64,000 nt of DNA from Actinomycetota bacterium. Its GTDB lineage: Bacteria; Actinomycetota; Acidimicrobiia; Acidimicrobiales; Ilumatobacteraceae. The notes below the pieces were generated by a model, which worked only from the letters and a program-made list of their open reading frames with translations, searched no databases and was not told the origin of the DNA. The DNA lies in the NCBI GenBank assembly GCA_026393475.1, contig JAPLAA010000101.1, forward strand, positions 62,001-126,000, in the 5' to 3' direction. Of this stretch, positions 24,996 through 33,550 are shown in pieces (positions within the stretch are counted from its first letter, which is position 1; the number at the start of each line of letters is the position of its first letter). The translations under genes were made by a program, and so were the position numbers.

Positions 24996-25581
24996 CCCCA
25001 GCCGACCACGGCTCTCGGGTCGACCGCGCGTCGGTGGCGACGGCGAGCCCGAAGTGTTCTGCGCGGACGAGCAGTCCGACGTCCCGCTCGAACTCGACCG
25101 GTGGCAGGATCTCGCGATGCAGGTGCTCCGCGACGAAGGGGTCCGCGGCCTCGCCGAGCTCTCCATCCTGTTCGTCGCCGAGCAGGAGATGGCCGAACTG
25201 AACCGCGACTACATGGGCAAGGACGGCCCCACCGACGTGCTCGCGTTCCCCATCGATGCGCACGACGTCACCCAGGTCGTCGCGCCCGCCGGGGCGACGC
25301 GTGGCCCCGACCGGGCGCCCGTCGATCCCGGTGAGCTGCCGTTGCTGCTCGGTGACGTCGTGGTGTGCCCGGCCGTCGCTCGACGCCAGGCGCCCGATCA
25401 TGCCGGCACCCTCGACGACGAACTCGCGCTGCTGATCGTCCACGGCGTGCTGCACGTGCTCGGGCGCGACCACGCCGAGCCGGAGGAGGCCGAGGAGATG
25501 CGAGCCCGCGAGCGAGCCCTGCTCGAGGCCCACCACTGGCACGGTCCGGCACCCGAAGGTTTCCGACAGGAGCAGGAGTGA
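24988..25581 (+). CDS. ybeY: Endoribonuclease YbeY
   Basis: A 197-residue zinc-dependent rRNA maturation and quality-control enzyme. The zinc site is HGVLHVLGRDH, the exact HGxLHxxGxDH family motif. The GPTDVLAFP motif lies upstream and RNRDYMGKD-like sequence is present as NRDYMGKD. An N-terminal tail and an insert near residues 95-110 make it longer than the E. coli protein. It overlaps phoH by eight bases and the CNNM gene by four, a tight phoH-ybeY-CNNM operon. Confidence 0.95.
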   Translation: MGDPSRPRLSGRPRVGGDGEPEVFCADEQSDVPLELDRWQDLAMQVLRDEGVRGLAELSILFVAEQEMAELNRDYMGKDGPTDVLAFPIDAHDVTQVVAPAGATRGPDRAPVDPGELPLLLGDVVVCPAVARRQAPDHAGTLDDELALLIVHGVLHVLGRDHAEPEEAEEMRARERALLEAHHWHGPAPEGFRQEQE

Positions 25582-26876
25582 TCGCCTTGGCGCAGTCCGA
25601 CATCTGGATGCTGATCGCGATCGGCCTGCTGCTGATCGTGCTGGTGTTCCTCGCCGTCGCGGAGATGGGCCTGTCCCGCATCAGCAAGCACCGAGCGACC
25701 AGCCTCGCCGACGCCGGCAGCAAGTCGGGCAAGTCGCTGCTGTGGCTGGTGAGCGAGCCCGAGCGCTGGGTGAACCCGTTGCTGCTCACCGTCAACATCT
25801 GCCAGACCGTGCAGGCGACCCTCACCGGTATTCTCGCCAACCGCCTGTTCGGCGGAGCCGGTGTGGCCATCGGTGTCGTGCTCAACGTCATCGTGTTCTT
25901 CGTGCTGGCCGAGGCCGTGCCGAAGACCTACGCGGTCCTCTACCCCGAACGGGCCGCGAAGCTGGCGGCGCGGCCGGTGAGCGCCCTGGTGAAGTTCCCG
26001 CTCCTGCGATGGATCTCGCGTGGCCTCATCGGGCTCACCAACGTGATCGTCAAGGGCAAGGGCCTCGAGAAGGGGCCGTTCGTCAACGAGCAGGAGTTGC
26101 TCGGCATCGTCGAGACCGCCGCCGAGGAAGGCGTGGTGGAGCACGAGGAGCGCGAGCTCATCGAAAGCATCATCGAGTTCGGTGACACCGTCGCCCGCGA
26201 GGTGATGGTGCCCCGCCCCGACATGGTCACCATCGAGTACCTGTCCACGGTCACCACCGCACTCGACGTGGCGATCGAGCACGGCTACAGCCGCTTGCCG
26301 GTGCTGGGCGACGGTGAGGACGACGACGTCGTCGGCCTGGCGTACACCAAGGACCTGATGCGCGTCGAGCGTGAGGGCGGCGGTGCCCGTCCGGTCACCG
26401 ATCTCGTCCGGCCCGTGCGCTTCATCCCCGAGAACAAGCTCGTCAACCGGCTGATGCGCGAGATGCAGACCGAGAAGTTCCACCTCGCCATCGTCGCCGA
26501 CGAGTACGGCGCCATCGCCGGGCTGATCACCCTCGAGGACTGCCTCGAGGAACTGGTGGGCGACATCGTCGACGAGTACGACGAGGAGGACGCCGAGATC
26601 GTCCACCTGCCCGACGGCGGCTACCTCGTCGACGGCCGCGTCGCGATCGACGAACTCGACGAGGTGCTCGAGACCGACCTGCCCGACGACGACTGGGACA
26701 CCCTGGGCGGTCTGGTGTTCAACACCCTCGGACACGTGCCGGTCGAGGGTGACCACATCGTCACCCACGGCTGGCGGTTCACGGTGCGCGAGATGGAAGG
26801 CCGCCGGATCAAACGGGTGGAGGTCGCTCGCGAGGTCGACGCCGCCAACGGCGAACTGGTCGACGCCGACAGCTGA
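25578..26876 (+). CDS. CNNM/CBS-domain membrane protein (HlyC/CorC family)
   Basis: A 432-residue membrane protein. The N-terminal DUF21/CNNM domain (about 1-190) has three to four transmembrane helices, including IAIGLLLIVLVFLAVAEMGL. It is followed by a CBS pair (about 205-325) with EVMVPRPDM and ITLEDCLEELVGDIVDE. A CorC_HlyC domain closes the protein. Relatives take part in magnesium or cobalt transport. The GTG start overlaps the ybeY stop (GTGA) with an AGGAG site. Its 3' end, including the stop, is duplicated downstream. Confidence 0.92.
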   Translation: MIALAQSDIWMLIAIGLLLIVLVFLAVAEMGLSRISKHRATSLADAGSKSGKSLLWLVSEPERWVNPLLLTVNICQTVQATLTGILANRLFGGAGVAIGVVLNVIVFFVLAEAVPKTYAVLYPERAAKLAARPVSALVKFPLLRWISRGLIGLTNVIVKGKGLEKGPFVNEQELLGIVETAAEEGVVEHEERELIESIIEFGDTVAREVMVPRPDMVTIEYLSTVTTALDVAIEHGYSRLPVLGDGEDDDVVGLAYTKDLMRVEREGGGARPVTDLVRPVRFIPENKLVNRLMREMQTEKFHLAIVADEYGAIAGLITLEDCLEELVGDIVDEYDEEDAEIVHLPDGGYLVDGRVAIDELDEVLETDLPDDDWDTLGGLVFNTLGHVPVEGDHIVTHGWRFTVREMEGRRIKRVEVAREVDAANGELVDADS

Positions 26877-26946
26877 CCGGGCGGCGCCGACAGCTGACAC
26901 GTCGACGCCGCCAACGGCGAACTGGTCGACGCCGACAGCTGACCGG
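26835..26946. repeat. 46-base duplication of a gene's 3' end including its stop
   Basis: The 46 bases at 26835-26880, which encode the last residues VDAANGELVDADS and the stop of the CNNM gene, recur without change at 26901-26946. The 20 bases between carry a third partial copy (GCGCCGACAGCTGAC). Confidence 0.97.
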
Positions 26947-26961
26947 TCGACGGGCCACGGC

Positions 26962-26967
26962 TAGGGT
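26962..26967 (+). promoter_or_regulatory. Leaderless -10 (TAGGGT) of an SDR gene
   Basis: TAGGGT, eight bases, ATG at 26976, just after the duplicated segment. Confidence 0.55.
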
Positions 26968-26975
26968 CCGCACCC

Positions 26976-27749
26976 ATGCAGATCTCACTCGACGGCAAGG
27001 TCGCGCTGGTCACCGGCGCATCGAAGGGCATCGGCAAGGCCATCGCCACCACCCTCGCGACGAGCGGGGCGAAGGTGATGCTCGCCTCGCGCAAGATCGA
27101 TCAGCTGCAGGCCGCGGCGGCCGAGATCGCCGCTGCCGGCGCAGCAGCCGGTGTCCCGGTCGACACCGAGGTGTTCGTGGCGAACGTCGGTGATCTCGAC
27201 GCGGCACAGGCCTGCGTGTCGGCCACCGTCGAACGGTTCGGATCGGTCGACATCCTCGTCAACAACGCGGCGACGAACCCGTACTTCGGCGCCACGCTCG
27301 GCGTCGACAGCGCCCGCTACGACAAGACCTTCCAGGTGAACCTGAAGGGCCCGTTGTTCTGGACCCAGGCGGTGTGGGAGGCCGGGTTGAAGGAGCGTCC
27401 GGGCGTGATCGTCAACGTCGCCTCCGTCGGTGGCCTCCGTGCCGAAGGCGGCCTCGGTGTCTACAACCTCACCAAGGCGGCGCTGATCCACCTGACGCGG
27501 CAACTCGCCAGCGAGCTCGGGCCCACCCGGGTCGTCGGCGTGGCCCCGGGCCTCGTGCAGACCGACTTCGCGGCGTTCCTCGTCGACAACTTCGGCGACA
27601 AGCTCGCGGCGCAACTGCCGCTGAAGCGCCTCGGCGATCCGCAGGACATCGCCAACCTGGTGACGTTCCTCGTGAGCGATGCGGCATCGTGGATCACCGG
27701 TGAGACCTACGTGATCGACGGCGGGGCGGGCGTCCGCGGCGTCGCCTGA
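26976..27749 (+). CDS. SDR-family oxidoreductase
   Basis: A 257-residue classical short-chain dehydrogenase. The cofactor motif TGASKGIG is near residue 14, ASRK follows strand 2 (NADP preference likely), NNAA is near 98, and the catalytic set is VNVASVGG plus YNLTKAA. The ending GETYVIDGGAGVRG fits 3-oxoacyl reductase-like members. It is monocistronic with its own -10. The stop lies in a 14-base duplication, and the MFS gene converges from the other strand. Confidence 0.88.
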   Translation: MQISLDGKVALVTGASKGIGKAIATTLATSGAKVMLASRKIDQLQAAAAEIAAAGAAAGVPVDTEVFVANVGDLDAAQACVSATVERFGSVDILVNNAATNPYFGATLGVDSARYDKTFQVNLKGPLFWTQAVWEAGLKERPGVIVNVASVGGLRAEGGLGVYNLTKAALIHLTRQLASELGPTRVVGVAPGLVQTDFAAFLVDNFGDKLAAQLPLKRLGDPQDIANLVTFLVSDAASWITGETYVIDGGAGVRGVA

Positions 27750-27770
27750 TCACGAGCGCCTGATCGCGAG
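27743..27770. repeat. 14-base duplication carrying a stop codon
   Basis: CGCCTGATCACGAG (27743-27756) is followed directly by the same unit with one change. The SDR stop TGA (27747-27749) is in copy 1 and is repeated in copy 2 in another frame. Confidence 0.85.
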
Positions 27771-27785
27771 CGACCGGTCGAGCGT

Positions 27786-29078
27786 TCAGTCGAAGAGCGG
27801 ATCCCGACGGGCGACCGGGGTGTCGTCGAGGCCGGTGGCCACCCGGTTGGCCGACAGGGCACGGACGATGCCGGCCGTGTTGACATGGCGCACGAGCACC
27901 AACACAGCCACCACCATCACCCCGGCGGCCACGAAGTAGTTGGCGCGCAAGCCCAGGTGGTAGGCCACCTGGCCCCCGATGATCGACCCGATCGGGAGCG
28001 TTCCCCACGCGAGCCAGCGATAGACCCCGTTGACGCGGCCGAAGAGCTGGTCGGGGATCGCCTGCTGGCGGAGTGAGATGGTGACGACGTTCCACACGGT
28101 CGCGGCGAGCGACTCGATCGCGACCGCGACGGCGACGAACCACGCCTGGGGGTAGATCGGTACGGCGAGCAGGGTGACGACCCAGGTGCAGATCGCGCCG
28201 TAGATGCACTGGGTCTGCCCGAACCGGTTCACGATCCGGTCGCCCACGAGCCCGCCGACGATGGCGCCGGCCCCCATGACGGCGAGGAGGAAACCGAACC
28301 CCGTCTCGCCCACGCCGAGCTCTTCGCGGGCGAAGAGCACGAACACCGCCTGCGGCATCTGGAACGCGAGGTTCGACAGCGCCAGCGACAGTGCGATCGA
28401 CCGGAGCAACGGTTGCTTCCACAACCACCGCATCCCGGTGCGCATCTCGGCGTACAGCGATGCTGTCTCGTGCCGTGGGGCCGTGTTCGGGTTGTACTTG
28501 CCGCGCACGCCGATCACGAGGATCACGGCGATCGCGAATGACGCCGCATCGACACCGAACGGGAGGGCCACCGACACGCCGAACAGCAGCGAACCGAGCG
28601 GGGCCCCGAGGAACGTGTTCGTCGTGAGATCGACCGAGTACTTGCGACCGTTTGCCTTCTCGAGCAGCGGCGCAGGTACCACCGCCGGCAGCATCGCCTG
28701 AGACGCGCTGTCGAAGAACACCTCGGCCGTGCCGAGACCGAGCGCGAGCACCCACAGCATCCAGATCTCGACCACGTCGAGGGCGACGGCCACGGCCAGC
28801 AGACCCACCATCACGGCGCGCGCGGTGTCGGTGATCACCATGATCTGCTTGCGGTCGTACCGGTCGATGATCGCGCCGATGGGCAGCGAGAAGATCAGCC
28901 ACGGCATCACCGCAGCGGCGGCGACGAGCGACACGCCGATCGCGTCGCCGGACAGCCGCGCCGCGAGCAGCGGCAGCGCGACGATGAAGATGCCGTCGCC
29001 GAGGTTGGAGATCCCGCTCGCGGTGAGCAGCCGCCAGTACTCGGACGGCAGACGCTGCCCGGTCGACGTGGACGTCAT
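27786..29078 (-). CDS. MFS transporter
   Basis: A 430-residue major facilitator with about twelve transmembrane helices. The loop 2-3 motif is present as GAIIDRYDRKQIMVITD, and the second half starts near MGAGAIVGGLVGDRIVNRFG. It is close to MFS groups labelled as enterobactin or macrolide exporters, but the cargo is unknown. The ATG overlaps the preceding SDR stop by four bases, so the two form an operon. A long open frame upstream of the ATG is spurious, as it runs antiparallel over menE and the SDR. Confidence 0.9.
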   Translation of the reverse strand: MTSTSTGQRLPSEYWRLLTASGISNLGDGIFIVALPLLAARLSGDAIGVSLVAAAAVMPWLIFSLPIGAIIDRYDRKQIMVITDTARAVMVGLLAVAVALDVVEIWMLWVLALGLGTAEVFFDSASQAMLPAVVPAPLLEKANGRKYSVDLTTNTFLGAPLGSLLFGVSVALPFGVDAASFAIAVILVIGVRGKYNPNTAPRHETASLYAEMRTGMRWLWKQPLLRSIALSLALSNLAFQMPQAVFVLFAREELGVGETGFGFLLAVMGAGAIVGGLVGDRIVNRFGQTQCIYGAICTWVVTLLAVPIYPQAWFVAVAVAIESLAATVWNVVTISLRQQAIPDQLFGRVNGVYRWLAWGTLPIGSIIGGQVAYHLGLRANYFVAAGVMVVAVLVLVRHVNTAGIVRALSANRVATGLDDTPVARRDPLFD

Positions 29079-29866
29079 GAAGGGGTCGGCCCCACCAGGC
29101 GAGCAAAGGCGCTGGGCAGGTCGGGGTACCGCTTGGTCGACGCGCCGCCGTCGACCGAGAAGAACCCGGCGGAGACGAACGTCGACCCTGGCCCGACCAG
29201 GAACGAGACCATGTCGGCGATGTCGTCGGGCTGTGCGAACCGGCCGACCGTGGTGTTCTCGACGAACTCCTCGACGACACCGGGCACCATGAAGAAGCCG
29301 GAGGTGGCAGCGGTCTCGACGAGGCCGGGCGCGACGGTGTTGACGCGGATCGCACGGTCGCCCAGTTCCATCGCTGCAACCTTGGTGAGCATCGCGACGC
29401 CGGCTTTGGCGGTGCAGTAGGCAGCCATGCCCGCGGAGGGCTGGATCGCGTTGAGCGAGGCGATGTTGACGATGCTGCCGCCGTCGTTCATCACGCGACC
29501 CGCGTGCTTGACCGTGAGGAACACGCCGGTGAGGCAGAGATCGATGATCTCCTGCCAGGTCTCCAAGGGGTGTTCGACGATGAGACCGTAGGCGCCCTTG
29601 CCCGCGTTGGCGACGGCGGCGTCGAGGCCTCCGTGGTCGGCGGCGAGGTCCGCGAGCGCTGCGACGGACGCCTCGTCGGTGACATCGCACCGCTGGGTGA
29701 TCACCTGGCCGCCACCGTGCGCTCGGAGCGCGGCAAGCCCGGTCTCGTCGATGTCGCCAGCGATCACGAGCATGCCGTCGGCGACCAGCCGTTCGGTGAT
29801 GCTCCGTCCGATCCCGGCTGCGGCGCCGGTCACCAGTGCCACTCGCTGCCGTGCGTCTGCTGTCAT
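29075..29866 (-). CDS. SDR-family oxidoreductase
   Basis: A 263-residue short-chain dehydrogenase with TGAAAGIG near residue 15, an Asp in AGDIDE that favours NAD, ANAG near 89, and the SLN/YCTAKAG catalytic set. The C-terminus has FFSVDGG. It overlaps the MFS gene. Its -10 TAGGGT (29881-29876) starts with the TAG stop of menE, so promoter and upstream stop codon share bases, and nine bases separate it from the ATG. A role in menaquinone synthesis is not implied. Confidence 0.88.
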   Translation of the reverse strand: MTADARQRVALVTGAAAGIGRSITERLVADGMLVIAGDIDETGLAALRAHGGGQVITQRCDVTDEASVAALADLAADHGGLDAAVANAGKGAYGLIVEHPLETWQEIIDLCLTGVFLTVKHAGRVMNDGGSIVNIASLNAIQPSAGMAAYCTAKAGVAMLTKVAAMELGDRAIRVNTVAPGLVETAATSGFFMVPGVVEEFVENTTVGRFAQPDDIADMVSFLVGPGSTFVSAGFFSVDGGASTKRYPDLPSAFARLVGPTPS

Positions 29867-29875
29867 CGGCCGTCG

Positions 29876-29881
29876 ACCCTA
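29876..29881 (-). promoter_or_regulatory. -10 (TAGGGT) overlapping the menE stop codon
   Basis: The first three bases of this hexamer on the reverse strand are the menE TAG stop. The SDR ATG follows after nine bases. Confidence 0.5.
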
Positions 29882-31012
29882 GTCGCTCGACGGCGCGTGG
29901 CCGGATGCCAACGCTGAGCGCACGACCTTGCCGAGTGCCGTCCTCGGCACCTCGTCGATCAGCACCAGTTCCTTCGGAGCCATGAAGGTGGGGTGGTGTT
30001 CGGACACGACCGCGCGGACATCGGCGAGCGAGGGCGGTGCGGTCGGGTCGGCGGGCACGATCCACGCGACCACCCGCTGGCCCCAGGCGGCGTCGACCAC
30101 ACCCGCCACGGCGACGTCGCGCACCCCGGGGTGGTGGCGGAGCGCGTCCTCGACCGTCTCCGGCCAGACGTTCTCGCCGCCCGTGATGATCAGGTCGCCG
30201 CGCCGACCCGCCACGTGCAGCCGTCCGTCGGGGAGCCAGACGCCGAGATCGCCGGTGGCGAACCAGCCGTCGCCATCGATCGGATCGGTGCCGTCGCGGT
30301 AGCAGCGGAGCAACATCGGGCCGCGCACCCGGATGCCGCCGTCGTCGTCGAGCCCGACATCCACACCGTCGAGGGGACGACCGTCGTACACGATGCCGCT
30401 GCCGGTCTCGGTGAGGCCGTAGGTGGCGACGGTGTTGGTCGGCCGGTCGGCGGGTGGACGGCTGCCGCCCAGGACGATCACGCGGAAACGGGCGGGGTCG
30501 ATCCGTGCCAGTGCGGTGGCGACCAGGCTGACCAACGTGCACCCGGCGTCGGCGGCGGCCATGACGGCGGAGGCGTCGAACCCCGGGAGCACGGTGAGTC
30601 GGGTGCCGGTGGTCCAGGCCTTGGTGAGCACCGAGAACCCGCCGATGTGGGCGAGGGGCAGGCAGGCCAGCCAGTGGTCGTCGTCGGTGACGCCGAGGCG
30701 AGTGCTCGTCGCCCGCGCCGAGGCGTCGAGGGCCGCGTGGGTGAGTACGACACCCTTCGGCACACCGGTCGAGCCGCTCGTCGGCATCACCAGTGCGTCG
30801 CCGGGCTCGACGGGCCGTCCGCCGGCAAGCGGGTGCTCGCCGTCGGCGTCGAGGCGGGCCGAGGGGGCCATGGTCGCGAGCAGGGTGTCGCGCGCCGCGG
30901 CGGGGAGACGCTGATCGACCGGGAGCACGGCGTCCCCGTCGTCCCACACCCGGCGAACGGCCTTGGCGTACGCCGGCCCGCCGGGCAGGTCGAGGGCGAC
31001 GAGGCGGGACAT
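29879..31012 (-). CDS. menE: o-Succinylbenzoate-CoA ligase MenE
   Basis: A 377-residue adenylate-forming enzyme that activates o-succinylbenzoate in menaquinone synthesis. It has the P-loop PTSGSTGVPKGVVLTH, TYGLTETGSG, the GDLG hinge aspartate and the C-terminal catalytic Lys in RTALGKVVRSAL. It is shorter than typical acyl-CoA ligases, as MenE is in actinobacteria. The start at 31012 follows TATCCT-N6. Other men genes lie within 10 kb on both strands, which supports this role over a generic ligase. Confidence 0.88.
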   Translation of the reverse strand: MSRLVALDLPGGPAYAKAVRRVWDDGDAVLPVDQRLPAAARDTLLATMAPSARLDADGEHPLAGGRPVEPGDALVMPTSGSTGVPKGVVLTHAALDASARATSTRLGVTDDDHWLACLPLAHIGGFSVLTKAWTTGTRLTVLPGFDASAVMAAADAGCTLVSLVATALARIDPARFRVIVLGGSRPPADRPTNTVATYGLTETGSGIVYDGRPLDGVDVGLDDDGGIRVRGPMLLRCYRDGTDPIDGDGWFATGDLGVWLPDGRLHVAGRRGDLIITGGENVWPETVEDALRHHPGVRDVAVAGVVDAAWGQRVVAWIVPADPTAPPSLADVRAVVSEHHPTFMAPKELVLIDEVPRTALGKVVRSALASGHAPSSD

Positions 31013-31018
31013 GGCTGC

Positions 31019-31063
31019 AGGATACGGAGGCGACGCCACCCGGACGGCGGTTCTCCCTACGAT
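31019..31063. promoter_or_regulatory. Divergent promoters between menE and a membrane-protein gene
   Basis: Reverse strand: TATCCT (31024-31019), six bases, ATG at 31012. Forward strand: TACGAT (31058-31063), six bases, then ATC at 31070 in the frame of the downstream gene, with no ATG or GTG in reach. Confidence 0.5.
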
Positions 31064-31069
31064 GCGCCG

Positions 31070-31807
31070 ATCGACCCCGATCCCACATCCGGACGCCCCG
31101 CGCCACGGGGCGCGCGAACCCCGCTCCGGGCGTCGATCGCCGCGGACTTCCGCGAGTCCGGGTGGGGCCGGCGGCTCGCCCTCGTCGCGCTCGTCGCGTG
31201 GATCGTCTACGAGTGGGGACCGGGGAACGAGACCGTCACTCCCTGGCTGGTGCTCCAGGTCATCGATCGAGCCGACCACGGCGCGCAGGTGATGCTGGCC
31301 GCGGGCACCGTCGGCTTCGCGTTCACGTTCGTGCAACAGCTGCTGTCGGGGCTCACCGCCCTCGTGGCGTTCTCGCTGTTCGAACGCACCGCAGCAGCAT
31401 CGTGGGACCGGCTGAGCGTCGGCGGGACCAGGACCCTGCGCGGGTGGCACGGCGCCTCGATCGTGTCGAAGCTCGCCGTGGCGTTCACGATCGGGACATC
31501 GGCGGTCGCGTTGGTGCAGATCGTCACGTCGGGTCGGGTCGGCGTTCGCCCGCACGTCCGCGCCGTCACCGAGAGCGCCGTCGCGGTCGGCGCCGTCGCG
31601 GGCGGGATCGCCACGGTCGCGGGCGCCCTCGTGTGGCTCGGTCGGTCGGTGTCGAGCCTGTCGGGGGTGACCGACTCGATCGTCGACGTGCTCGGCAACC
31701 CGCTGCTGTGGCTCGGGCTGGCGGCCGCCGCGCTCGCGGTCGAGTGGCGCAGGCACCGTCGAGCGGTCCCCCCGGGGGCCCACAGCGCCGGCCCGACGCC
31801 GGGGTGA
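31070..31807 (+). CDS. Predicted membrane protein with unclear start
   Basis: About 245 residues with four clear hydrophobic segments: LALVALVAWIVYEWG, MLAAGTVGFAFTFVQQLL, KLAVAFTIGTSAVALVQIV and a Gly/Ala/Val-rich one near residue 185, with NPLLWLGLAAAALAVEW near the end. I do not recognise the family. No ATG, GTG or TTG exists in this frame between the divergent menE start and the first helix. The promoter rule points to an ATC at 31070. A one-base error would instead join the frame to the ATG at 31062. The GTG of menA overlaps its stop, so it is the first gene of a menA operon. Confidence 0.6.
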   Translation: MDPDPTSGRPAPRGARTPLRASIAADFRESGWGRRLALVALVAWIVYEWGPGNETVTPWLVLQVIDRADHGAQVMLAAGTVGFAFTFVQQLLSGLTALVAFSLFERTAAASWDRLSVGGTRTLRGWHGASIVSKLAVAFTIGTSAVALVQIVTSGRVGVRPHVRAVTESAVAVGAVAGGIATVAGALVWLGRSVSSLSGVTDSIVDVLGNPLLWLGLAAAALAVEWRRHRRAVPPGAHSAGPTPG

Positions 31808-32754
31808 CAGACTCCTCGTCCGTGAGCGACGAGTCGACCAGCGAGCCATCAGCGACCACCACCCGAGGCGGCGGCGCCGACGTCGGTGCGCGCATCTGGG
31901 TGGCCGGTGCACGGCCTCGGACGCTGCCCGCCGCCGTGGTGCCCGTCGCCCTCGGCGCGGTCGTCGCCGTGGGGGAGAGCGGTGCCCGGTGGTGGACCGT
32001 CGCGCTCGCCCTCGTGGTGAGCCTGGCCCTGCAGGTGGGCGTCAACTACGCGAACGACTACAGCGACGGCGTGCGCGGCACCGACGAGGTGCGCGTGGGG
32101 CCGGTCCGACTCGTCGCGAGCGGGCTCGCATCACCCGGAGCGGTCAAGCGGGCGGCGTTCGCTGCATTCGGCGTGGCCGCGATGGCCGGACTCGTGCTCG
32201 CTGCATCGACGTCGTGGTGGTTGCTCGTCGTCGGCGTCGCGAGCATGCTCGCCGGCTGGTTCTACACGGGAGGGTCGCACCCGTACGGCTACCTCGGGCT
32301 CGGCGAGGTGTTCGTGTTCGTGTTCTTCGGTCTCGTCGCCACGGTGGGCACGACGTTCGTCGTGCTCGAACGTCTGCCCGCCCTGTCGTGGGTGCTCGGG
32401 TGCGTGGCCGGCTGCCTCGCGTGTGCGCTGCTGGTGGTCAACAACCTGCGCGACATCCCGACCGACCGCGAGGTGGGCAAGCGCACGCTCGCCGTCCGCC
32501 TGGGCGACCGGCGGACACGCTGGTTCTACACCGCGTTGGTGGCCGCCGCGTTCGCCCTCGTCGTGGTCGCCTCGTTCGTCGGGGCCTGGGGCGCCGTCCT
32601 CGGCCTGGCCGCCATCGTGCTCGCGGTGCCACCGGTGCGCATCGTGTTGGGAGGCGCCGTCGGACGCGAGCTCATCGCCGTGCTCGGGGGCACCGGCAAG
32701 GTGCAGCTCGCCGCCGGCGCGCTCGTCACCGTCGGCATCGCGCTCACGGCCTGA
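31804..32754 (+). CDS. menA: 1,4-Dihydroxy-2-naphthoate polyprenyltransferase MenA
   Basis: A 316-residue membrane prenyltransferase that attaches the isoprenoid tail to dihydroxynaphthoate. The two aspartate motifs are visible as NYANDYSDGVRGTDE and NNLRDIPTDREVGKRT. About eight transmembrane helices follow a polar tail of 35 residues. The GTG at 31804 overlaps the upstream stop (GTGA). A second GTG at 31822 has a weak CAGACT -10 eight bases away and is an alternative start. Confidence 0.94.
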   Translation: MTDSSSVSDESTSEPSATTTRGGGADVGARIWVAGARPRTLPAAVVPVALGAVVAVGESGARWWTVALALVVSLALQVGVNYANDYSDGVRGTDEVRVGPVRLVASGLASPGAVKRAAFAAFGVAAMAGLVLAASTSWWLLVVGVASMLAGWFYTGGSHPYGYLGLGEVFVFVFFGLVATVGTTFVVLERLPALSWVLGCVAGCLACALLVVNNLRDIPTDREVGKRTLAVRLGDRRTRWFYTALVAAAFALVVVASFVGAWGAVLGLAAIVLAVPPVRIVLGGAVGRELIAVLGGTGKVQLAAGALVTVGIALTA

Positions 32755-32767
32755 GGCCGTTGGAGCG

Positions 32768-33550
32768 TCAGCGACGCAGGAAGGCCTCGAGGCGGGTGAT
32801 CACCTGCATCGGTTGCTGCAGATGCGCGGCGTGGCCGGCGTCGTGGATCACACCGAACGACCCCTCCGGGACGCTGGCGGCGATCCGCTCGGCGATGGGC
32901 ACGAACTTCGTGTCGAGCGCACCCGCCATCGCGAGGACGGGCATGTTCAGCTCGACCAGCCGCTCCCACATCGACAGCTGCGTCCCGGTGCCGCACAGGC
33001 GCAGGCTGTCGGCCAGCCCCGCCGCGGTGTTCCGGCGGCGATCGGCGAGCTCGTCGGCATCGAGCTCGAGCCCGTGGAACAGCGGGAGCGCACTCCACTC
33101 GTCGAGGAAGGCCTCGACGCCGATCTCGAGAATGCGCTGTGCCAGCAGATCGTCGGCCTGGCGTCGCAGGGCGCGCTCGTCGTCGTCGACGATGCCGGGC
33201 GTCGCGCCGAGCAGCACGAGGCGTTCGACGACGTGCGGGTACATGAGCGCGAGGTGCAGGCACACGCGACCGCCCAGGCTGTAGCCGATGTAGGTCGCCT
33301 CACCGGTGGTGGACGCGAGCAGGTCGGCCGTGCGCCGCAGGTCGGCACGGATCGCGCTGGATCCTCCGTGCCCGGGCAGGTCGACGAGGGCGACCTGGTG
33401 GCGGTGGGTGCCGCTGACGGCAGCGAAGTGCTCGGCCACGCGCTCCCACGAGTGGCCCGTCTGGGTGAAGCCGTGGACGAACACGAGGCGTCGCCCCGCC
33501 CCGCGGGTGCGCGCGGCGAGCGGGCCGGCGAGCGGCCGCCAGTCAGGCAT
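32768..33550 (-). CDS. menH: Alpha/beta hydrolase, likely MenH (SHCHC synthase)
   Basis: A 260-residue alpha/beta hydrolase. The oxyanion HGFTQTGHSW loop, the nucleophile in IGYSLGGRVCLHLAL and the catalytic His in HDAGHAAHLQQP are present; GYSxGGR is the form seen in MenH. MenH removes pyruvate from the SEPHCHC product of MenD. The call rests on this motif plus position beside menA and menD. The ATG overlaps the stop of the DsbA-like gene by eight bases. Confidence 0.75.
   Translation of the reverse strand: MPDWRPLAGPLAARTRGAGRRLVFVHGFTQTGHSWERVAEHFAAVSGTHRHQVALVDLPGHGGSSAIRADLRRTADLLASTTGEATYIGYSLGGRVCLHLALMYPHVVERLVLLGATPGIVDDDERALRRQADDLLAQRILEIGVEAFLDEWSALPLFHGLELDADELADRRRNTAAGLADSLRLCGTGTQLSMWERLVELNMPVLAMAGALDTKFVPIAERIAASVPEGSFGVIHDAGHAAHLQQPMQVITRLEAFLRR

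Noticed and set aside
31062-31292. ATG-initiated frame starting in the menE/membrane-protein gap
   Set aside because: It becomes Ser/Arg-rich and stops; the neighbouring frame carries membrane helices to 31807. It would matter only if a one-base error joins the two.
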